DNA from: a virus | DNA: 35,359 nt | IMG/VR virus record: IMGVR_UViG_3300003332_000009 | Coordinates: 1-35,359 of that record | Strand: one strand, 5' to 3' | Shown here: one piece after another, positions 31,295-35,359 of the stretch | How positions within the stretch are numbered: position 1 is the stretch's first letter | Layout: every line of letters begins with the position of its first letter | Made by a program: the position numbers and the translations under genes | The notes under the pieces: generated by a model | Told to the model about the DNA's origin: nothing | Databases searched by the model: none | What the model saw: the letters and a program-made list of their open reading frames with translations, nothing else

Positions 31295-31830
31295 AAGAAA
31301 TAAAAATAAAACGGTGTAATTGTGAGTCACTAACAACTGATTACACTTTAAAGAAAAGAGTCACCGCAAACGGAACAATACAATACGCGGCCCAGTGCAA
31401 TGTGTGCGGCAGACAGGTATCCGAAAACATAGGTCATAAGTTATTAACAGATTCAGAAAAGAAAAATGCCGAGGCGTATGATAGCACTATTGCCACAAGA
31501 TATTGGAAAAAGTACGGCGCGGAAAGAACAGAAAAGAATAAACAGAAATTCGATTTAGAAAAACAAAAATACTATAAATATTTGGAATCAGCCGAATGGA
31601 AAGAAAAAAGTAGGTTGACACTTAAAAGAGACGGGTATACTTGCCAGATGTGTGGTGTAATGGCGTCACAAGCGCACCATCTAACATACGCCAGAATTTA
31701 CAACGAGCGCCAAGAAGATTTAATTTCAGTTTGCCAATGTTGCCACAACTTAATCCATGATAACGATATGAGAAGCCAAACGCTAATTTGGCCGGAAGTC
31801 AGGCCGGTTACGTTTAGAGATAAAACATGA
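31291..31830 (+). CDS. HNH endonuclease
   Basis: 179 residues. N-terminal Cys-rich ribbon (CNCESL; CNVCGR at 36-41). HNH domain at 98-157: YLESAEWKEKSRLTLKRDGY, CQMCG (118-122), AHHLTYARIYNE with H129/H130 and N139, and VCQCCHNLIH (C148, C151, H152, H156). It nicks or cuts DNA; it could be a homing endonuclease or act in packaging/recombination. It overlaps the primase-helicase stop. N-terminal extension with its own Cys pairs is slightly unusual. Confidence 0.85.
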   Translation: MKEIKIKRCNCESLTTDYTLKKRVTANGTIQYAAQCNVCGRQVSENIGHKLLTDSEKKNAEAYDSTIATRYWKKYGAERTEKNKQKFDLEKQKYYKYLESAEWKEKSRLTLKRDGYTCQMCGVMASQAHHLTYARIYNERQEDLISVCQCCHNLIHDNDMRSQTLIWPEVRPVTFRDKT

Positions 31831-31994
31831 TAACTGAATCATTCAGCCCACGAACACAAAAGTTTATCTACATAGCAAACGGGACAATAGATTCTAACAT
31901 TTTCCGTAACATTTGTGAACGGCTTTTTTGTGCTAAAGTAATGGTGGTGCGGCATATAGACGGGCAAACTATCGGACATTCCAGGCGTATTTAA
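31827..31994 (+). CDS. Small hypothetical protein
   Basis: 55 residues, MITESFSPRTQKFIYIANGT, NIFRNICERLFCAKVMVVRH, then GQTIGHSRRI. Its ATG overlaps the HNH stop (ATGA). One alpha/beta unit with two Cys. Too short for a family call, but the tight spacing and good coding texture support it. Confidence 0.55.
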   Translation: MITESFSPRTQKFIYIANGTIDSNIFRNICERLFCAKVMVVRHIDGQTIGHSRRI

Positions 31995-31995
31995 A

Positions 31996-32181
31996 ATGAA
32001 TCAAGCACAGGCGGACGAACGTTTTCGGAAAGTCAAAATAGTATTCGAAAAATTGCTCCGTGATATAGAGCGCCAAAAAGGCGAAAAGATAGTAATCGAA
32101 CCGCGGATACGAATCAAGTCTCAATTTGAAAGTGAAAAAGAACGTTGGAGAATTGAAGAGGACCCGGGTTGCGGATCGTGA
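31996..32181 (+). CDS. Small charged helical protein
   Basis: 61 residues, MNQAQADERFRKVKIVFEKL, LRDIERQKGEKIVIEPRI, then a charged Glu/Lys tail ending GCGS. It begins one base after the previous TAA. Strongly charged, helical. A weak hairpin candidate (aaacc...ggttt) lies after its stop. Function unknown. Confidence 0.55.
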   Translation: MNQAQADERFRKVKIVFEKLLRDIERQKGEKIVIEPRIRIKSQFESEKERWRIEEDPGCGS

Positions 32182-32227
32182 GGTGACTAAACCAAGCCGC
32201 GTGCCGGTTTAATTAAAAAGGGGAAAA

Positions 32228-32383
32228 ATGACTTGTCCAAAATGCAAATCAGAAATGTTTATTGACGATTGGAACGGTTGGCGCTGGACGTGTATCCACT
32301 GTTGGCACGTTGGCAGGGTTGCGACATACGGGGAAACTGAAAAGGAGGAAATAATCAAAGATAACCAGCTTAACTTTACATAG
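32228..32383 (+). CDS. Tiny zinc-ribbon protein
   Basis: 51 residues: MTCPKCKSEMFIDDWNGWRW, then TCIHCWHVGRVATYGETEKE and an acidic tail. CPKC and CIHC form a clear four-Cys ribbon. AAGGGGAAAA is a strong ribosome site. The gene is under 60 codons but has a complete fold signature. Likely a DNA/RNA-binding or transcription-modulating adaptor; target unknown. Confidence 0.7.
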   Translation: MTCPKCKSEMFIDDWNGWRWTCIHCWHVGRVATYGETEKEEIIKDNQLNFT

Positions 32384-32418
32384 CCGGTTTTAATGTAAAC
32401 TTAATGTAGGAAACTAAA

Positions 32419-32592
32419 ATGAAAGAGATTAAAATACAAATTCAGAGTCACACTTTACGCGAGCAATTAGTTCAAGCTTTAGGTATGTCGGGCAGGAAGG
32501 TGTACGCCACAGAAGATCCTGATTACGCTCGTCCGCGAGAGTATTACGTTCATTTTGAAGTTTCAGAGGAAGAAATCAAAGATTTAAAATGA
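32419..32592 (+). CDS. Small hypothetical protein
   Basis: 57 residues: MKEIKIQIQSHTLREQLVQA, LGMSGRKVYATEDPDY, ARPREYYVHFEVSEEEIKDL. Strand-helix-strand pattern, acidic end. The stop overlaps the ATG of the next microprotein (ATGA). Upstream GTAGGAAAC is a fair ribosome site. No family recognised. Confidence 0.55.
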   Translation: MKEIKIQIQSHTLREQLVQALGMSGRKVYATEDPDYARPREYYVHFEVSEEEIKDLK

Positions 32593-32675
32593 GTTGCCCA
32601 CATTGGGACTGTGGCTGGTGTTATCATCCAGCAAAATATCAACTAAAATGTGAAATACAAAGCTGTGAATATTAA
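32589..32675 (+). CDS. Cys-rich microprotein
   Basis: 28 residues, MSCPHWDCGWCYHPAKYQLK, then CEIQSCEY: five Cys and two His. The phrase CPHWDCGWCY recurs in phage microproteins as I recall, so it is probably real. It may fold around one metal ion. ATGA overlap with the upstream gene. Confidence 0.55.
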   Translation: MSCPHWDCGWCYHPAKYQLKCEIQSCEY

Positions 32676-32690
32676 CTCAAGGAGAGAACA

Positions 32691-33053
32691 GTGAAATGTC
32701 ATAAGTGTAAACACCGAGAAAAATTAACTACCGAAGCTCCCTGCAATGACTGCAAATATAGTCCAGTTGCTGAAAATGATTATTATGAAGAGGCCCAAGA
32801 CAAGCCAGTGAGCGCGCACGAATGGTGGAACAATAACCCTGATTGTTTTGGAAGTGGCACACGATACAAAGGATTCCTTGTTGGATTTAAAGCAGGAGAA
32901 GCAAACAACGAACTCCGCCACAGGCCACAGCAGACGTTTGATGAGTGGCACGATCAATTTTATCCTGATTCGAACGCTCGCGCAAAAGCTGAAAGGCGTA
33001 TCGTGTGGAAAGCATGTTCAGCAGCACATAATTTACTAGAGGAAAATGACTAA
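32691..33053 (+). CDS. Hypothetical protein with N-terminal zinc ribbon
   Basis: 120 residues from GTG 32691, with AAGGAGAG upstream. N-terminal MKCHKCKHREKL...CNDC forms a four-Cys ribbon. The C-terminal part has a WWNNNPDCFGSGTRYKGFLV segment and FDEWHDQFYPDSNARAKAER plus a closing helix, a pattern of phage-encoded accessory proteins. Overlaps the next gene by eight bases. Function unknown. Confidence 0.65.
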   Translation: MKCHKCKHREKLTTEAPCNDCKYSPVAENDYYEEAQDKPVSAHEWWNNNPDCFGSGTRYKGFLVGFKAGEANNELRHRPQQTFDEWHDQFYPDSNARAKAERRIVWKACSAAHNLLEEND

Positions 33054-33270
33054 ATTACCAACATATGAGTATACACCCTATATGAAAAAATCCGATAGGG
33101 AGCGTTGGAGTGGATGGCGTGGGTCGTATATGTCACAGGTCGGAGATGAACGCTTAACATTGCAACAGATTGCAGACCGGGCAGGATGCGCCAAGAGTAC
33201 AGCATACAAATACATCCAGCAGAGAGGCGAGCGCCCGGAACACTTTATTAAACGGATGCGTAACCGATGA
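33046..33270 (+). CDS. Small HTH DNA-binding protein
   Basis: 74 residues. The HTH lies at 36-60: RLTLQQIADRAGCAKSTAYK, then YIQQRGERPEHF. TLQQIA ... STAYKYI is a MerR/LacI-like helix-turn-helix shape. It may regulate the late switch or the neighbouring nuclease gene, which starts within its stop codon. One domain only; no effector domain. Confidence 0.7.
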   Translation: MTKLPTYEYTPYMKKSDRERWSGWRGSYMSQVGDERLTLQQIADRAGCAKSTAYKYIQQRGERPEHFIKRMRNR

Positions 33271-33602
33271 TTGGTCTAACAGAGCAACAAATTGAAAAAC
33301 AGATTTATGAATTCCTGAACGGAATCTCAGGTTGCCTATGTTACAAAACAGGCACAACAGGACTATCCAAGGGGGGTAGACACGTCAAATCAAATCCGAT
33401 GGAGCGAAAGGGCAAGGCAGACCTTGTTTGCTGCTTCAGAGGCGTTTATGTGGGTATTGAGGTTAAGAAACCCGGAGGAAAGCAGAGCGAGGACCAGAAA
33501 ACTTTCGAGTCTGACGTTATTGCAGCCCATGGTGAATATTGGCTTGTGGAGTCGCTTGACCAAGTGATTGCAAGGTTGGGGATATTGAGGGACACAATTT
33601 AA
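33267..33602 (+). CDS. VRR-NUC domain nuclease
   Basis: 111 residues. The fold is complete: TEQQIEKQIYEFLNGISG, then RKGKADLVCCFRGVYVGIEV with catalytic D52, E65 and K67 (D...E-x-K), and GGKQSEDQKTFESDVIA with the conserved Gln residues. Stand-alone VRR-NUCs are common in phages and are thought to cut branched or junction DNA during replication and recombination. It is the last gene before a promoter at 33623. Confidence 0.9.
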   Translation: MIGLTEQQIEKQIYEFLNGISGCLCYKTGTTGLSKGGRHVKSNPMERKGKADLVCCFRGVYVGIEVKKPGGKQSEDQKTFESDVIAAHGEYWLVESLDQVIARLGILRDTI

Positions 33603-33622
33603 AAGTTTTTTTAAAATAATGC

Positions 33623-33651
33623 TTGACACTATATACTAATAGGAATAGGTT
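33623..33651 (+). promoter_or_regulatory. Candidate promoter before the zinc-ribbon/HNH genes
   Basis: TTGACA (33623-33628) with TAGGTT (33646-33651) after 17 bases; the -10 is weak but keeps T1, A2 and T6. The 70-base gap between the VRR-NUC gene and the next gene is the longest nearby and AT-rich. A strong CAAGGGGGAG ribosome site follows. Confidence 0.5.
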
Positions 33652-33672
33652 AAAACCATACAAGGGGGAGAA

Positions 33673-33795
33673 ATGAAAACATTAACCTGCAAGCGGTGTA
33701 AACATGAATGGTATCCAAGAAAGCCAGAAAAACCCAAAACCTGTCCAAAGTGTAAAAGTCCTTACTGGGACAAAGAAAGGCGGAAAAAAGTATAA
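33673..33795 (+). CDS. Tiny zinc-ribbon protein
   Basis: 40 residues, MKTLTCKRCKHEWYPRKPEK, PKTCPKCKSPYWDKERRKKV. The C-x2-C-x3-W-x3-P ... TCPKCKSPYWD pattern is a well-known phage/archaeal microprotein ribbon. Strong GGGGGAG ribosome site. The basic tail suggests nucleic-acid contact. Its last 92 bases overlap the N-terminal frame of the following HNH-like gene. Confidence 0.75.
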   Translation: MKTLTCKRCKHEWYPRKPEKPKTCPKCKSPYWDKERRKKV

Positions 33796-34411
33796 TTATA
33801 AACATGGATGGTCGAGAACTAGATTATATAGAACATGGAACGCAATGAAACAGAGATGCACAAACAAAAACTCTTCGTGTTACAAAAATTATGGTGGTAA
33901 GGGTGTTTACGTTTGTGATGAGTGGAAAAATTCTTTTGTTGTCTTTAAGGAATGGGCAATAAAAAATGGGTACCAGGAAAATTTAGAAATAGATAGAATT
34001 TTGAGTAGTGGAAACTATGAGCCGTTAAATTGTAGGTTTATAACAAAAAGTGAAAACGTAAAAAACTTATGGAGGATAAAAACAATTGAAGACGCGGCAA
34101 TTGTGGCGATGAAAGAAAAACCCTTACATTGGATTAACCCTCTTAAAGTAAATATAGCGAGAGATGTGTTTGAAAGTTTGTTTAATTTAGGGTTGTGTAG
34201 GCGTAGGATAGACCCTTATAATAAATGGGTTTATCAATACCAAATAACAACACCTGAAACACAAAATATAATCGATAAATACCGTTACGATAACCCAACC
34301 AGCAGCCTTTACGAATACTCAGATTTTCACGGCCGCTACCTTTTTGCATGCTCCAATCCATTTAACCTATGCGAGTCCGAATTGATCGCTGAATACGAGG
34401 CTAAGCAATGA
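33704..34411 (+). CDS. HNH-like nuclease with YGGKG motif
   Basis: 235 residues from ATG 33704, which lies inside the preceding zinc-ribbon gene. Homology by eye starts about residue 30: KHGWSRTRLYRTWNAMKQRC (33-52), YGGKGVYVCDEW (63-74), EIDRILSSGNYEPLNCRFIT (95-114). It shares this layout with the minus-strand nuclease at 22870. The C-terminal half (130-235) is unrelated and may recognise DNA. Gene start is unusual; the true start may be weak or the gene may have landed here by homing. Overlaps the next start by four bases. Confidence 0.75.
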   Translation: MNGIQESQKNPKPVQSVKVLTGTKKGGKKYNYKHGWSRTRLYRTWNAMKQRCTNKNSSCYKNYGGKGVYVCDEWKNSFVVFKEWAIKNGYQENLEIDRILSSGNYEPLNCRFITKSENVKNLWRIKTIEDAAIVAMKEKPLHWINPLKVNIARDVFESLFNLGLCRRRIDPYNKWVYQYQITTPETQNIIDKYRYDNPTSSLYEYSDFHGRYLFACSNPFNLCESELIAEYEAKQ

Positions 34412-34671
34412 AAACACAAAAAACGTATTTAGGCCGCACAGCTGGTGGATGGATTAAAAAAGCTGAAATAACAAAAATGGCGTGTGGCGATTACTCAGTA
34501 ACTCACCCTGATCTACCGGGCTGCATATTAATGTTGTCAGTAGACTGTGAGCTGGTTATCAGTAATTTTACCGGCATTGTCGCAGCGCTCGAAACCAGTA
34601 ACCGGGCGTATGACAAAATGCAACGCATGGAGTCAGAGGCTAATAAATTAACCTTGGAGGCCGCACAATGA
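34408..34671 (+). CDS. Small hypothetical protein
   Basis: 87 residues: MKTQKTYLGRTAGGWIKKAE, ITKMACGDYSVTHPDLPGCI, then a helix. The segment GDYSVTHPDLPGC resembles HicB-like partial beta-alpha units but is too short to claim an antitoxin. ATGA overlap with the HNH-like gene. Role unknown. Confidence 0.6.
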   Translation: MKTQKTYLGRTAGGWIKKAEITKMACGDYSVTHPDLPGCILMLSVDCELVISNFTGIVAALETSNRAYDKMQRMESEANKLTLEAAQ

Positions 34672-34838
34672 AAAAGAAATTCAAGCCGAACCAAGCCTAT
34701 ATTGATGAAGCCGTTGAACAATACCTTAACTACGGGGGTAAAATTGAGGTGGTGGAACTTGATGACGAATCGTTTCAGACCTTCATGAACCTACCGCCAG
34801 ACCCGGTTGACGAATACTTAATGTTGGATAAGGGGTAA
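34668..34838 (+). CDS. Small acidic protein with YIDEAxxxYLxxGGKI motif
   Basis: 56 residues, MKKKFKPNQAYIDEAVEQYL, NYGGKIEVVELDDESFQTFM, then PPDPVDEYLMLDKG. TTGGAGG lies upstream. The YIDEAVEQYLNYGGKI part resembles the 27072 product. The stop lies two bases before the pentapeptide gene start, so both are in one operon. Confidence 0.65.
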   Translation: MKKKFKPNQAYIDEAVEQYLNYGGKIEVVELDDESFQTFMNLPPDPVDEYLMLDKG

Positions 34839-34840
34839 AA

Positions 34841-35359
34841 ATGGATAAAAAAAAGTTAGAAAAAATACTTGATTTGCACAAAAAATGGTTAAGGGGAGAT
34901 AAAGGCGGGAATAGAGCGGACCTCTACGGAGCGGACCTAACCGGAGCGGACCTCTACGGAGCGGACCTCACCAGAGCGAACCTCACCAGAGCGGACCTCA
35001 CCGGAGCGAACCTCACCAGAGCGAACCTCACCGGAGCGAACCTCACCAGAGCGGACCTCACCAGAGCGAACCTCACCAGAGCGAACCTCACCAGAGCGGA
35101 CCTCACCGGAGCGGACCTCTACGGAGCGGACCTCACCAGAGCGAACCTCACCAGAGCGGACCTCTACGGAGCGAACCTCACCAGAGCGGACCTCTACGGA
35201 GCGGACCTCACCAGAGCGGACCTCACCGGAGCGAACCTCACCAGAGCGAACTTCACCGGAGCGAACCTCACCGGAGCGGACCTCACCAGAGCGAACCTCA
35301 CCAGAGCGAACCTCACCAGAGCGGACCTCACCGGAGCGGACCTCTACGGAGCGGACCTC
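34841..35359 (+). CDS. Pentapeptide-repeat protein, 5' part (continues at 2-625)
   Basis: The ATG at 34841 follows a GGATAAGGGG ribosome site. MDKKKLEKILDLHKKWLRGD, then GGNR, forms a short N-terminal helix that usually caps pentapeptide proteins. From 34916 the repeat begins: 29 full units and ADL at the edge. The reading frame reaches the last base at codon 173. A one-base overlap with base 1 completes the next unit as ADLTG and leads into the left part; direct joining would shift the frame. The full protein would have 46 units and about 380 residues. Confidence 0.85.
   Translation, partial: MDKKKLEKILDLHKKWLRGDKGGNRADLYGADLTGADLYGADLTRANLTRADLTGANLTRANLTGANLTRADLTRANLTRANLTRADLTGADLYGADLTRANLTRADLYGANLTRADLYGADLTRADLTGANLTRANFTGANLTGADLTRANLTRANLTRADLTGADLYGADL
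34916..35359 (+). repeat. 15-bp tandem coding repeat, right part
   Basis: 29 complete 15-base units plus nine bases. Unit types seen: [25 protein letters not shown] and one ANFTG (aac-ttc at 35249-35254). The codon choice is nearly constant. Tyr occurs only in the unit with Asp and Gly. Part of the array that continues at 2-250. Confidence 0.97.

Noticed and set aside
34408-34671. HicB-like antitoxin
   Set aside because: Only a short GDYSVTHPDLPGC resemblance; no HicA partner and the chain is not long enough to be sure.
1-35359. Diversity-generating retroelement, tRNA genes, integrase with att site
   Set aside because: No reverse transcriptase motif, no cloverleaf and no tyrosine/serine recombinase motif was recognised on reading both strands; a tool search was not possible.

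Overview
This window looks like one nearly complete genome of a short-tailed (podovirus-like) phage with a P22-type particle. Small terminase, PBSX-type large terminase, P22-type portal, scaffold, coat, gp4-like and gp10-like neck proteins, three ejection proteins and a tailspike/fibre follow one another in the P22 order. The host cannot be named. A diderm host is likely, because the phage carries a lipobox lipoprotein and a P22-like tail. Both window ends lie inside the same 15-base repeat array. Reading across the ends with a one-base overlap gives one intact pentapeptide-repeat gene of about 380 codons (34841 to the end, then 2 to 625), so the molecule is probably circular or circularly permuted and was cut inside the array.

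Layout. 2-625: C-terminal part of the pentapeptide protein. 708-3506: small accessory genes (Cys-rich proteins, a glycosyltransferase, a broken methyltransferase, hypothetical proteins). 3506-9993: packaging and capsid genes. 10004-14510: neck genes and small beta-rich proteins. 14507-18735: three ejection proteins. 18736-20538: tailspike/fibre and a fibre-assembly-like protein. 20535-21904: a lipoprotein gene behind a perfect consensus sigma-70 promoter. 21904-22589: a DUF5675 protein and a holin-like protein, the probable lysis pair. 22586-23498: the only minus-strand operon, with two proteins carrying similar ribbon-helix-helix-like segments, an HNH-like nuclease and small proteins. 23527-23595: back-to-back divergent promoters. 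23638-26994: an early recombination operon (ERF annealing protein, YqaJ/lambda-exonuclease family nuclease, coiled-coil partner). 27072-28531: a solitary C5 DNA methyltransferase and small proteins. 28535-31294: an XRE-type regulator, a replication initiator carrying 11-bp iterons, and a TOPRIM primase-helicase. 31291-34838: HNH nucleases, a VRR-NUC nuclease, many tiny zinc-ribbon proteins and small HTH-like genes. 34841-end: start of the pentapeptide gene.

How it works together. The early rightward block builds a replisome (initiator, iterons, primase-helicase) and an annealing/exonuclease pair suited to making concatemers. The terminase pair, in P22 relatives, packages these by a headful mechanism, which fits a circularly permuted map. 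No integrase, recognisable CI-type repressor, tRNA, reverse transcriptase or CRISPR array was found, so lifestyle is unresolved. The lipoprotein with its own strong promoter is the best lysogenic-conversion or superinfection-exclusion candidate. The most unusual features are the 46-unit near-identical pentapeptide array built from five main unit types, the iterons inside the initiator gene, the truncated methyltransferase beside the glycosyltransferase, and the apparent replacement of the P22 tail needle by a protein sharing a C-terminal domain with the tailspike.
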